This document shows, in pieces, positions 12,080 through 21,981 of a stretch of 64,000 nucleotides of DNA. Position 1 is the stretch's first letter. The number at the start of each line of letters is the position of its first letter. The stretch comes from Prostheceraeus crozeri (Eukaryota > Platyhelminthes > Polycladida > Euryleptidae): the NCBI GenBank assembly GCA_907163375.1, contig CAJQUW010009225.1, positions 1 to 64,000 of the forward strand, given 5' to 3'. Below the pieces are notes generated by a model. That model searched no databases and had not been told where the DNA came from. It saw only the letters and a program-made list of their open reading frames with translations. The translations under genes were made by a program, and so were the position numbers.

Positions 12080-13106
12080 TAGAGATTAATGTTCAACAGT
12101 TATACAATCATCGAATTAACAAATCTGAATGACGTAAAACCATATCTCATACAGCTTGACCAGACTATTTACGCAAGTTCCGTGTATGTAATGTTTGCAA
12201 GTTGCAGCACGAGTTATTGACCTAGGCCGAAGGCCAAAATCTAAACACGATATTGCAAAACAAAATTCCATTTTTGAGGGTAGTGTAGATAACGTGATTG
12301 CTCCGTGACCTTATAATTTTTATATGCTGCATAGCAGTCGCATGATTCATTTCAAAGTTTCACTGAAAACCCTATATGCTCACTCAATGGATTTTATATT
12401 TTGCAATTTTCATTTATCTCGCAGTATTTCTTATAATTTGAAAAAATTGTTTTTTCTTACTAAAGTAATTTTACAATTATCAAACAATTGCAGTGATTAT
12501 TTCCAAGTTATGCATGACTTATAAAACTACGATTGTATGGTTTTAAGTCTATACCTTTCGTGCTTAGTTTTTAAAGGTTGAATATTGTGGCAATGATGGT
12601 TTTAAGACTTAAATCGTTTGACAGAATTGGACTTAATTCGTAGTCTATAGTTTCGGAAGATGGAGTTGTGTATACACAATGCACAAACATCTGCGCTAAA
12701 GAAATTTGTGTCGCAATTTCGTCACATTTCAATTCTGGGTCTGTTTCTAATGTCAAGTAAACCCACAAAATCTACTAGGCACTGTCAACAATTATTTCAG
12801 TTAGCCGATCAAACATGGATTTGAGTAAAGTTTTAGAGAGTTGTTAGTTTCTTCTTTTATGAAACTGTTTTGTGAGTAATGTCATGATTGAATCATGATG
12901 CATGATGACTTGTGTACCATTCTATAGAGAGTTGCAATTTCAAATTAATACAAACAGATTAATAAATGAAATACAATTTGAATGAATTTTACTTGTGTCT
13001 GCTGAAGCAACATTTGACAGTTTGCTTTCAAAAAATCGACTAAAACGCGACTTGAATATAAAATGAGAACACTCGATAAATACTTCAAGAAAATAATTGA
13101 ATTTTT

Positions 13107-13108
<2 letters not shown>
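12080..13108. other. 5' flank of the DHRS1-like gene, no further gene
   Basis: AT-rich, with short ORFs lacking domains. No clear TATA box or other promoter element could be assigned for the minus-strand gene. Confidence 0.4.

Positions 13109-13143
<35 letters not shown>
13109..13143. repeat. (TA)n microsatellite at a PLE border
   Basis: About 17 TA units immediately outside the left arm of the PLE at 13,175-14,605. A second tract at 14,605-14,634 touches the other arm. Confidence 0.9.
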
Positions 13144-13148
<5 letters not shown>

Positions 13149-13204
13149 ATACAAAGTTGACCCAGCTTCATATTTTTAAAAAAGAAAACAAAGTTTCTTG
13201 CATT

Positions 13205-13243
13205 GACCGAACATGTTTCAGAATGTTAACATTCCATCTTCAG
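13205..13243 (-). ncRNA. Hammerhead-like motif, left PLE arm
   Basis: On the minus strand: CTGAAGA, then a GGAATGTTAACATTCT hairpin, then GAAACATGTTCGGTC. This gives the CUGANGA and GAAAC...GUC boxes of a hammerhead ribozyme, with one extra base before stem II. Flanking stem I pairing is poor, so activity is doubtful. Confidence 0.4.
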
Positions 13244-13379
13244 CGGTAAAACCTGAATGCAATAGCAATGGGAGTTCATATACAAAATGCGGGAAATGAA
13301 CAAATGAGAGCGATAAAAAGAGTTCAAGTCACCAGTAGCTGTCTGACCATGGCACCGACATAGAGATTACATTCTGCAA

Positions 13380-14430
13380 TTACAATTTCAAGTACAGTTG
13401 TACTGAACTGCTTCTTTCATTAGAGAGATAATTTGTATTATTCTTTAGAATAATAGATTCCAGAAACAACTGACTTCTAGATTTGCCAATAATCGAGAAA
13501 TTTTCACTTTTAGGTGGATGATCATGCATCGAAACCTGAGTAGGAGAGGGATAGCCCCTCAAGTGCTCGCTTATACGAATGGCAAGATGGCGCCTCGTGG
13601 AGCCGATGTATCGCATTGGGCAGCGATCACACGTGTATAAATACACCACATTAGATTTGACACCATTCGCAATTTTATCTTTGTAATTGAAATAGTTTTG
13701 GATTTTATCAGTAACAAAAACAGGAACAATTTTAACTTTATCAGAAAGATCAATGATGTTTTTTATCCTCCTTTTCAAGTCATTGCTTTTACTCTCAATG
13801 TAAGGAACAGTCCAGTAAACACTATTGGAAGTCTCCCTGTCAGACACTGTTTTGTGGAGAGATTGATTCATTTCAGTTTGCCTTTTGATCCGTTCTATAT
13901 CCCGTTTTTCATAGCCATTTCTCAGAAAAATGTCAGAAATCAGAGAGGCAGCCTTATTATAATTTTCTGCATTTGAGCAAATTTTGTAAGCACGCGAAAA
14001 TAGAGCGCGCATAGCTGCAACCTTGTACGTAAATGGCGCTGAGGAACACGAAGGTATATAGATACCAGTGTTGGTTTCTTTCAAGTAATAGGAAACGTCA
14101 AAGTTCCCTTGATCAATTTTAATTTTAGTATCAAGAAAAATCAAGCTATCAGAGCCACGTTCCATTGTGAGAGTGATCTCTTTATCAATGCTGTTCAAAA
14201 AATCTAAGAACTGTTCGCCGTCTGTTTCAGCTCTAATAATGGCAAAACAATCATCCACATACCTACAATAAAACTCTGTCTGGCAGGTAGACAATTCTGA
14301 GAAACGCCATGGTCGGGCAAGATGCCATGGTCGGGGCAAGCTCGGAGCCCATCGGCATCCCGTCAATTTGGTAAAAGAGTTGCTCATTGAAACTAAACAG
14401 AATATTGGAGCAAGCAACTTGGAGCATAGT
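13380..14430 (-). pseudogene. PLE reverse transcriptase/GIY-YIG endonuclease, 5'-truncated
   Basis: Read on the minus strand from about 14,430. The first frame gives NEQLFYQIDGMPMGSELAP, the RT motif before the catalytic box. After a frameshift near a duplicated GACCATGGC (about 14,310-14,340) the frame continues with YVDDCFAI, the YxDD catalytic motif. Further along come VVYLYTCDRCPMRYIGSTRR, the GIY-YIG nuclease core with two cysteines, and ISEHLRG. The ORF from the YVDD box to the stop at 13,380 is open (over 300 codons). The N-terminal RT fingers are absent; truncation coincides with the inverted arm. In PLEs these domains copy RNA into nicked target DNA. The frameshift and truncation make this copy inactive. 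Confidence 0.85.
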
Positions 14431-14536
14431 TGGTCAGACAGCTACTGGTGGCTTGAACTCTTTTTATCGCTCTCATTTGTTCATTTCCGGCATTTTGTAT
14501 ATAAACTCCCATTGCTATTGTATTCAGGTTTTACCG

Positions 14537-14575
14537 CTGAAGATGAAATGTTAACATTCTGAAACATGTTCGGTC
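14537..14575 (+). ncRNA. Hammerhead-like motif, right PLE arm
   Basis: Inverted twin of the motif at 13,205-13,243, with the same CTGAAGA, hairpin and GAAACATGTTCGGTC boxes in plus orientation. One base differs in stem II. Confidence 0.4.
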
Positions 14576-14601
14576 AACGCAAGAAACTTTGTTTTCTTTT
14601 T

Positions 14602-14640
<39 letters not shown>

Positions 14641-14706
14641 ATGCAAATAATATGGAGGCGTAGATGAATAAATAAATAATAGATAATATGGACTAAAAGT
14701 CAAATT

Positions 14707-14759
14707 CCTGTAGCTACCGGTTTCGATGTATTAATTATTACATCTGATCATGCATCAGG
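14707..14759 (-). ncRNA. Variant hammerhead ribozyme motif, PLE A left
   Basis: Minus strand: stem I CCTGATGC/GCTACAGG (two mismatches in the middle), seven-base core ATGATCA, stem II GATGTA/TACATC, GAA, then ACCGGT with A at the cleavage position. Numbering fits the hammerhead exactly, but core positions 3 and 8 are A and C instead of the usual C and G. Confidence 0.55.
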
Positions 14760-14801
14760 AGCTAGGCAATACAATATTACAACTGAATGGAAAGAAAAAA
14801 A

Positions 14802-16990
14802 TTACACAGAATTCAAAGAAGGTTTAAATTGGGAAATGAAGCAGCTTTCTTTGATCTCTCTCACATGTTTAGTCGTGTTCCATGAAAGCTGAAAGAAAGG
14901 CATCACTTCAAACTGCTTGTCTTTATCCGCGGCGCATCGAGAAATATGTCTACTGACAGGTAATGGAGCTGCATCTGGGTGCTTAATATGATGTCTATGC
15001 ACTGTCATTCTGTTTTTTAATAGATCTCCAGTTTGACCAATATATAACTCCATACACCCCAAACAATCGCAACACGTAAATTACATTATGAGAGTAGCAG
15101 TTCATGTTATGTTTGATGTTAAATGTTCTGTTGCGGAAATGAAATATCTTTCCTTCAATTATATAATGACAAGTTCCGCATTTGTTCTCGTTACATTTTC
15201 TTACACATTTTATTTCATCATTTTTGTTTCGCCGTAGTAGTGACAAGAGGGATTGTGGTTGTTTATAAGTGGCTTGAATTTGGTAGCTGTTAAACGGAGG
15301 CAACATTTTTAAACTTTGAAAAGAGGGCTGGACAACTTTATGAAATGACTTCGGGTTGTTCGGGTTATATGTACTCATGAATCGGATTATCTTTTCATTA
15401 CTTGGTATACATGCAATATCATCACTGGTCTTCAAAGCTTTTTCAATCGACCCATCAATTAACTTCTTAGGATAATCTAATCTTATTAGTTTTTGTTTCA
15501 ATTCTTCAAGTCGTAAGGGCAATATTTCCTTTTCAGACACGATTTTTTAAGGCGGCAAGCTAGACTAAATGGAATGTTTCGTAAAATATGTCTTGGATGG
15601 CAAGATTTGTATGGAACATATGACATACTGTCAGTTGGTTTCCTGTATACATCGGTTTCCAGTCTATTACTTTTTTGTATAATTTCACATCCAAGAAATG
15701 CATTGAAGATGAACCATTTTCCATTGTGAATACGATATTTTGATTTAAATTATTTAAGCAATTATATAGAAGGGAAATGTCTCCGAATTCCTTCGGCCAA
15801 ACAATGAAGCAGTCGTCAAGATATCGTGTCCATTTCGAGATAAAATACTCACATTGAGCTTCTGACAAAAATTCTCATATCTTTTGATAAAGTGTGGTCT
15901 TCAGATATCCCATCACAAGGTTCGCATAAGATGGTGCACATTTGGTACCCATTGCGATTCCCGATCTTTGTTTGTAAAACGACTTGTTAAAAGTGAAGAT
16001 ATTGTTATCTAAGATAAGATTCAGCCCTTGTAAAATGAAGTCATTGCTTATTCTGTTTGGAATCATATGTCGTTTTTCCGTTAACCAGAATTCAATAGCC
16101 TCTATACCTAATGAATGTGGTATACTTGTACACAGAGATTGAACGTCAAAAGTGGCTAAAATTTCATCATTAATAAATTTAGGTAACGTTTACAAGAAAT
16201 CGTCGGTATCTCTACAAAAACTCGGAATACTAGCCGCTAAAGGCTTAAGAATTGCGTCTATGAGTTCACTCATCCGACTAGTGGGGGAATTGACATTACT
16301 TATTATCGGTCTAAAGCATAAAGAATCAAGTTGACATTCAGCATATCCATGCTCATCTATTGAAATTTCATTTAAAATGCTTGTGAATTTATGGATTTTG
16401 GGTAATCCATATAAGTATGGTACAGATGGATGAAAGCGGGATAAGTATGAAAACTCTTTGTGGGTCAAAGCATTCTTGTTCCTTTCGCATAAACGTTTTA
16501 TGTTATTCAAAGTTGAGTAGACGTTATATTTTTCTACTTTCGTATAAGTCTTATCATCCAGTAAATGATCGTTCATAATTTTTTAATTGTAAAAAGAGCT
16601 ATCAATAATCACGAAGGCTCCTCCTTTATCTGCTTTCGTAATATGAATATCATTATTTGCTCTCAAATTATTCAGACTTTTATTTTCCTCAAATGACAAA
16701 TTATGTTTTTTCTTTTTATTGTCATTCTCAGTTTGCTCATTTTTAATTGATAAATCCATTAAATTTATAATCGAATTGAGTTCCTGATTATCTTTTGGAG
16801 GTTCAAAATTACTATCTTTATACTTCAAGCCAAAGGAATTTTCGTCAACTTTATCATTATCCTTAAAATATTCAATAAGACGCAATTTTCTGTAATACTC
16901 ATGCATTTCATCATTTCTGATATAGTTGTTTTTATTAGGCATAGGCGTGAATTTACAACCTTTGGACAGTAACATTCGAGCATTAATATC
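14802..16990 (-). pseudogene. PLE A reverse transcriptase/GIY-YIG, broken
   Basis: Minus-strand reading in order: SKGCKFTPMPNKNN (N-terminal PLE motif, near 16,985), KADKGGAFVIID (RT fingers), LYGLPKIHK, FRPIISNVNSPTSR, TFDVQSLCTSIPHSLGIEA (first catalytic Asp), SGIAMGTKCAPSYANL, YLDDCFIVW (YxDD box), HFLDVKLY, then CGTCHYIIEGK and ELYIGQTGD (GIY-YIG domain) to the stop at 14,802. Breaks: in-frame TAA at 16,583 and 16,190, TGA at 15,875, frame breaks near 15,541-15,562 and near 15,060. All motifs survive, so decay is recent. The downstream breaks (TGA, both frameshifts) are identical in the plus-strand twin. Confidence 0.88.
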
Positions 16991-16997
16991 TATTCGA

Positions 16998-18265
16998 CAT
17001 ATGATTCCAAACAGAATAAGCAATGACTTCATTTTACAAGGGCTGAATCTTATCTTAGATAACAATATCTTCACTTTTAACAAGTCGTTTTACAAACAAA
17101 GATCGGGAACCGCAATGGGTACCAAATGTGCACCATCTTATGCGAACCTTGTGATGGGATATCTGAAGACCACACTTTATCAAAAGATATGAGAATTTTT
17201 GTCAGAAGCTCAATGTGAGTATTTTATCTCGAAATGGACACGATATCTTGACGACTGCTTCATTGTTTGGCCGAAGGAATTCGGAGACATTTCCCTTCTA
17301 TATAATTGCTTAAATAATTTAAATCAAAATATCGTATTCACAATGGAAAATGGTTCATCTTCAATGCATTTCTTGGATGTGAAATTATACAAAAAAGTAA
17401 TAGACTGGAAACCGATGTATACAGGAAACCAACTGACAGTATGTCATATGTTCCATACAAATCTTGCCATCCAAGACATATTTTACGAAACATTCCATTT
17501 AGTCTAGCTTGCCGCCTTAAAAAATCGTGTCTGAAAAGGAAATATTGCCCTTACGACTTGAAGAATTGAAACAAAAACTAATAAGATTAGATTATCCTAA
17601 GAAGTTAATTGATGGGTCGATTGAAAAAGCTTTGAAGACCAGTGATGATATTGCATGTATACCAAGTAATGAAAAGATAATCCGATTCATGAGTACATAT
17701 AACCCGAACAACCCGAAGTCATTTCATAAAGTTGTCCAGCCCTCTTTTCAAAGTTTAAAAATGTTGCCTCCGTTTAACAGCTACCAAATTCAAGCCACTT
17801 ATAAACAACCACAATCCCTCTTGTCACTACTACGGCGAAACAAAAATGATGAAATAAAATGTGTAAGAAAATGTAACGAGAACAAATGCGGAACTTGTCA
17901 TTATATAATTGAAGGAAAGACATTTCATTTCCGCAACAGAACATTTAACATCAAACATAACATGAACTGCTACTCTCATAATGTAATTTACGTGTTGCGA
18001 TTGTTTGGGGTGTATGGAGTTATATATTGGTCAAACTGGAGATCTATTAAAAAACAGAATGACAGTGCATAGACATCATATTAAGCACCCAGATGCAGCT
18101 CCATTACCTATCAGTAGACATATTTCTCGATGCGCCGCGGATAAAGACAAGCAGTTTGAAGTGATGCCTTTCTTTCAGCTTTCATGGAACACGACTAAAC
18201 ATGTGAGAGAGATCAAAGAAAGCTGCTTCATTTCCCAATTTAAACCTTCTTTGAATTCTGTGTAA
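16998..18265 (+). pseudogene. PLE A RT C-terminus/GIY-YIG, truncated twin
   Basis: Forward reading: SGTAMGTKCAPSYANL, TGA at 17,190, YLDDCFIVW (YxDD box), TAG at 17,505 plus frame break, then SEKEILPLRLEEL, CGTCHYIIEGK, a frame break near 18,000 and ELYIGQTGD to the stop at 18,265. It shares the TGA and both frame breaks with the minus-strand copy. The few differences include Ile/Thr in SG(I/T)AMG, Ile/Thr in EGK(I/T)F and Val/Ile in P(V/I)SRH. Confidence 0.85.
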
Positions 18266-18307
18266 TTTTTTTCTTTCCATTCAGTTGTAATATTGTATTG
18301 CCTAGCT

Positions 18308-18360
18308 CCTGATGCATGATCAGACGTAATAATTAATACATCGAAACCGGTAGCTACAGG
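18308..18360 (+). ncRNA. Variant hammerhead ribozyme motif, PLE A right
   Basis: Same architecture as 14,707-14,759: stem I CCTGATGC/GCTACAGG, core ATGATCA, stem II GACGTA/TACATC (one base changed to a mismatch relative to the twin), GAA, ACCGGT. It lies about 40 bases after the stop of the GIY-YIG ORF. Confidence 0.55.
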
Positions 18361-18392
18361 AATTTGACTTTTAGTCCATATTATCTATTATT

Positions 18393-18396
<4 letters not shown>

Positions 18397-18444
<48 letters not shown>
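18397..18444. repeat. (TA)n microsatellite
   Basis: About 24 TA units at the 3' end of PLE A. Comparable tracts lie at 21,158-21,201, 21,291-21,314, 35,766-35,801 and 41,190-41,227. Confidence 0.9.
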
Positions 18445-18447
<3 letters not shown>

Positions 18448-18494
18448 CATGATAGATATTCAAGGCTTTTGTACCATTTAGTTACGTTTACATA

Positions 18495-19782
18495 CGAGGT
18501 GTGTCTAAACAGTGTCGGGACTTGATCCACAAAAACTTTATTACATAAGAAATATAAATATCAATGTTGAATTCCTTCAAAATAGTCCCCTCCGCAGTTC
18601 ACACACTTGTGCAACCTTCGATGCCATGCTTCGAAGCACTCCTGGAAGGCTATTTCGGGAATGTTCTTCAGCTCCATCGTCACGGCGTTTTTCATTGTCT
18701 TCAGGTCAGGAAAACGAGTTCCTTTCAGGACCGTTTTGATCTTCGGGAACACGAAGAGTTCCGATGGGGCTAAGTCCGGTGAGTATGGGGGCTGCTCCAG
18801 TGTTGGAACGTTCCTTCCAGCCAGATACTGCCGAACACTGAGAGCAGTGTGCGGTGGCGCGTTATCGTGGTGGAGGATCCAGGAATTCGCCTGCCACTGA
18901 TTCCTTCTTTTGACTCGAACCGATCGCATGAGGCGCTGGAGGATCTCTTTGTAAACGTATTGGTTGACATTTTGGCCTTGGAGGAGAAATTCGAAGTGAA
19001 TCAGACCTTGGATATCGAAAAAAGCAATAAGCATGACCTTCACTTTCGACTTTGACATCCTCGCCTTGGATGGTCTTGGTGATCCAGGACTTTTCCACTG
19101 ACAACTTTGTCTTTTCGTTTCTGGATCGTATTCGAATATCCAAGTCTCATCTCCTGTGATCACATTCTTCAGTAAGTTTGGATCCTCCCGTAGCCGTTCG
19201 ATGATATCTTCAGAAACTGCGACCCTTCTTTCCTTTTGTTCGTCAGCTTCGTGACCATCTTTGCGCAAACCTTGCGCATTTGCAAGTTTTCCGTAAGAAT
19301 AGCCAAGACACTGTCCTTACTGATGGAAAGCTCTTCAGCTATTATTCGCACTGTGAGCCGACGATCCGCTCGCACCAATTGCCTCACACGCTCGACATTT
19401 TCAGGAGATCTGCTGGTTGATGGCCTTCCAGATCTTGGATCGTCTTCACAATCTTCTCGTCCTTCTTTGAACCGCTTGTGCCATTCGAAAGTGCGAGTGC
19501 GCGACATCGTGTGCTCCCCGTAGACTTGCTGCAGCAGGATGTATGATTCAGAGGCCGTCTTCCCCAACTTCACTAAAAATTTGAGATTGATTCTTTGCTC
19601 AATGTTCATGGTCGCCGACGAAGTTAGCTCCTGCACTTACGACGAAAGTGATTCATTTCATCCAAAATTCATTTTCAGCAGTCCACGGATACTTATCGAG
19701 ACACTGATGTATTCAATTCAATCAGTCATTGTACTGTTAGAACAATGGAGACACAGTCCCGATACTTTTTAGACACACCTCG
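18495..19782 (-). mobile_element. mariner transposon, 1,288 bp, with TA target duplication
   Basis: Ends are imperfect ~28-bp inverted repeats starting CGAGGTGTGTCTAAA, flanked by TA at 18,493-18,494 and 19,783-19,784. The pre-insertion site, TTTACATACGTATCAGTA, exists intact near 28,575, which proves the boundaries. Length and TIRs are typical of the mariner family. Confidence 0.93.
18561..19636 (-). pseudogene. mariner transposase, frameshifted, with APSE in place of APSD
   Basis: The N-terminal part (19,636-19,169) has the HTH region with RTFEWHKRFKEGRE, DDPRSGRPSTS and ADRRLTVRIIAEELSIS. The C-terminal part (19,268-18,561) has TGDETWIFEYDPETKRQS (first Asp), HHDNAPPHTALSVRQ (second Asp) and YSPDLAPSELFVFPKIK. 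A frameshift near 19,250 separates the two halves; otherwise both are open. In mariners the third catalytic residue, 34 residues after the second, is Asp (DD34D); here it is Glu (codon GAA). Total ~345 residues, normal for the family. Cut-and-paste enzyme acting in the nucleus; this copy is probably inactive because of the frameshift. Confidence 0.9.
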
Positions 19783-19884
19783 TACGTATCAGTACCTGAA
19801 GGTGATTCGTGATTTTTGGACACAAAATCTAAGTGGTCTTAGAACTTTCAAAATCATATAGGTAGAGGTAAAAGAAACCATGCG

Positions 19885-20936
19885 CCCGGATTTGAGTCTT
19901 TTAACACTTCTGCGCCTTATTCTGAAAAACAACACTTTTGTTTTCAATGGTGATCTTTTTCATCTAGTACATGGTGTAGCCATGGGGTGTGCGTTTGGTG
20001 CATCGTTCGCCAACATTTTTTTGATGGAATGGTAACAGCACATTTTTTTGTTAAACAAACAGCCCGTGGTATGGAAAAGATGATATTTTTGGAACTTGGG
20101 ATTTTTCTCAAAGTGATCTTTGTAATTTTTATGAATCTGTAAATTGCTTTCATCCCTGTATTAAGGTAACCTTACATCATGATTTTGAAAAGCTTCGTTT
20201 TTTGGATTTAGAGTTATATAAATGTCATAATTTTCTGCTGTCTCGCATTGGTTTTAAAAGTTTGGATAGGCATTGCTTGCTGAGTAGCAATTCCTATCAT
20301 CCGAATCACGTTTTTACAAGTATTGTTTACGGTCACGTGTATAGATGGGCTTCTCATAGCTCCACTTACCAGGATTTTCAAGATACCAAGAAAACTGTAC
20401 AAAAAGTTTGGCGCGATCAAGGTTATAGTAGGAGTGCTATACGATCTGCTGCTCGTACCATTTTTTCTCTTACGATGCAGACTCCTACGTCATGGAACAC
20501 AGGCTTTTTCCCGTGTAATTGTAATATATGTACATACAGTCTCTCATGTAATTATGTTGTAAATATTTTTAACACTCCTTTTCCCATTGTGCATAAGATC
20601 CAATGTACAGATTTTAACATCATCTACATGTATGTGATAATTTGTAAAAATTGTAAAGTAACCTATGTTGGGCAAACCTCTAGATGTTTGCGTAAACGTA
20701 TTTCTGAACACATAGCGAATATCAAGGCATGTCATGATACGTCTGTTGCAAAACATTTTAATTCTCTTTGTAATCTATCTCATTTTTCTTACTTTGGTGT
20801 TGAACATTGTCCGAACCCTGAAAAAAGGTTACTGAAAGAGAACATTTGGATTAAACGGATGTGTGCTCTTACCCCAAATGGCTTGAATCAAGAAATGAAT
20901 AAATGTCCTGCGCTATTGTCAGAAAGAATTGTCTAA
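19885..20936 (+). pseudogene. PLE B RT C-terminus/GIY-YIG, copy 1
   Basis: Reads LRLILKNNTFVFNGDLFH and HGVAMGCAFGASFANIFLME, then a TAA where copy 2 has Gly-Glu, then the same lesion as copy 2: the tyrosine part of the YxDD box is missing and the frame shifts at AAAAGATGATATTTTTGG. The rest is open from about 20,080: DLELYKCHNFLLSR, CNCNICTYSLSC, and IICKNCKVTYVGQTSRC (GIY-YIG nuclease) with RKRISEHIANIK. A 46-bp deletion near 20,905 removes the C-terminal block present in copy 2 and shifts the frame, ending at 20,936. Confidence 0.85.
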
Positions 20937-21051
20937 TGTGCAGGTCACTGGTGTTTTTACAAACCAATCAAATTTGCGCACTTTGTTGAGAACTGATGTC
21001 TGACTTTACAACTTTGTGTCGCGTTCACTTTTGACTTTCATCTCGTCCAGT

Positions 21052-21097
21052 GTGGAATTGATAAAGCTATTTTCAATAAGCGAAACCGGTCTTCCAC
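21052..21097 (+). ncRNA. Variant hammerhead ribozyme motif, PLE B copy 1
   Basis: Stem I GTGGAA/TTCCAC is perfect over 6 bp. Core TTGATAA, one extra A, stem II GCTATT-TTC-AAT(A)AGC, GAA, ACCGGT, C at the cleavage position. Core positions 3 and 8 read U and A in place of C and G. Confidence 0.6.
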
Positions 21098-21607
21098 AGA
21101 AACTGTCTTTTTGTTTCATTTCGAATAGTCGCATGGGGGTCCCTATAGATATTATATATCTATACATATATATTTATATACGGATATATATATATATAGT
21201 AAAATAAGATGAGAACTCAAAGAAAAACTCCAGATTTGCAAGCACAAGCGCTTTCTTATCTTCAGGTGCTTCGCTGAACAAGGAACCTTTTATATATATA
21301 TATATATATATATACAAGGTGTTTCAAAAGTAGGCTAACAGTAGAAATTGGCCTTGAAAAGCTATGTCTTAATGCTATAGATTAATAAGCTATGTCATAA
21401 TAATCTTTTTCACGATGCCACAGATAGCTAATATGCCTTGTATTCGTAAGGGGCAAAAATTCAATACTCTTTGACATCGCGTAAATCATATTAAAATATC
21501 TCATGATCTCCAGTGTTTTCATGCCTACATTTCACTACAACCCAATTTGAATCTATACCGATCATGAGAAGTCGAATAACTATCCAACATCTATCAAAAA
21601 AAAATTA

Positions 21608-21906
21608 TTAGGAAACCATGTAAACAAGATAGTAGTTGTTTCAGTGTTACTGCGGAGAAGGAAGAACAGCTGACATTCGAATGTCCTCCGCGCCCCTCAG
21701 CCTGGTGCACGAAGACGCTGTCGTCAACACAAGACAGGGAGGCGAAGAAGGAAGAACAGCTGACATCCAAATGTCCTTCACCTTTGTTAATTCCAGCCTC
21801 CTCTTAGACCATCGTCAGAAGCTTCTGACGATGGCCTAGAGGAGGCTGAAATTAATAAAGGTATTAACATTAAAACAACTACCATTTTGTTTGCTTGGTT
21901 TCCTAA
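21608..21906. mobile_element. Nested ~300-bp foldback with an internal palindrome
   Basis: Terminal inverted repeats of ~42 bp start TTAGGAAACCA. Inside are two direct copies of GAAGGAAGAACAGCTGACAT (about 21,656 and 21,746, ~90 bp apart). An ~82-bp near-perfect palindrome (about 21,781-21,863) is centred on GAAGCTTC, with CTGACGATGG followed by GAAATTAATAAA. The latter resembles the CTGATGA/GAAA...AATAAA tails seen near 23.05 and 28.42 kb. Confidence 0.65.
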
Positions 21907-21981
21907 CAAAAAAATGAACAAATGAATAACCAAGGCCTATTCAACATATCAAAAAATTAATCAACTTAAAGTTGCAAAAAT

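Larger units (their letters stand above)
13175..14605 (-). mobile_element. Penelope-like element with inverted terminal arms
   Basis: Arms at 13,175-13,349 and 14,431-14,605 are reverse complements of each other, each exactly 175 bp with few mismatches. Between them the minus strand encodes the C-terminal half of a PLE reverse transcriptase plus GIY-YIG endonuclease. This fits the known PLE layout in which a 5'-truncated element carries an inverted copy of its own tail. (TA)n tracts lie on both sides. Confidence 0.8.
14672..16994 (-). mobile_element. PLE family A, longer copy of an inverted pair
   Basis: The minus-strand copy of a head-to-head pair. Its 1,401-bp 3' part (14,672-16,072) is mirrored by the plus-strand copy at 16,995-18,395. 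The coordinate sums match exactly at both ends (33,067), so there is no net insertion or deletion between the arms. The extra 922 bp (16,073-16,994) carries the more N-terminal RT region that the other copy lacks. Only scattered substitutions separate the arms. Confidence 0.85.
16995..18395 (+). mobile_element. PLE family A, 5'-truncated inverted twin
   Basis: Begins abruptly at CGACATATGATTCC, in the middle of the RT domain of its twin, and runs to the same 3' tail as the minus-strand copy, ending at a (TA)n tract (18,397-18,444). This is the classic PLE arrangement of a truncated copy fused head-to-head to a longer one. Confidence 0.85.
18447..19882. repeat. Dispersed repeat interrupted by the mariner
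   Basis: The segments 18,447-18,494 and 19,783-19,882 together match the uninterrupted copy at 28,541-28,690, beginning GCATGATAGATATTCAAGGC. The right segment ends at AAAGAAACCATG, where PLE B begins. Confidence 0.8.
19883..21200 (+). mobile_element. PLE family B, 5'-truncated copy 1
   Basis: Starts within the RT coding region, directly after AAAGAAACCATG, and is nearly identical to 39,880-41,215 of the long copy. It carries an extra 6 bp near 20,628 and a ~46-bp deletion near 20,905 relative to copy 2. It ends in (TA)n. Confidence 0.88.

Noticed and set aside
11103-12089. Plus-strand ORFs opposite the DHRS1-like gene
   Set aside because: Antisense shadows of the SDR coding frame without domains of their own.
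15874-17192. Programmed stop readthrough or selenocysteine at the shared TGA of the PLE A pair
   Set aside because: UGA recoding is known in another PLE clade (Naiads), but these copies also carry TAA/TAG stops and frameshifts, so ordinary decay explains it.
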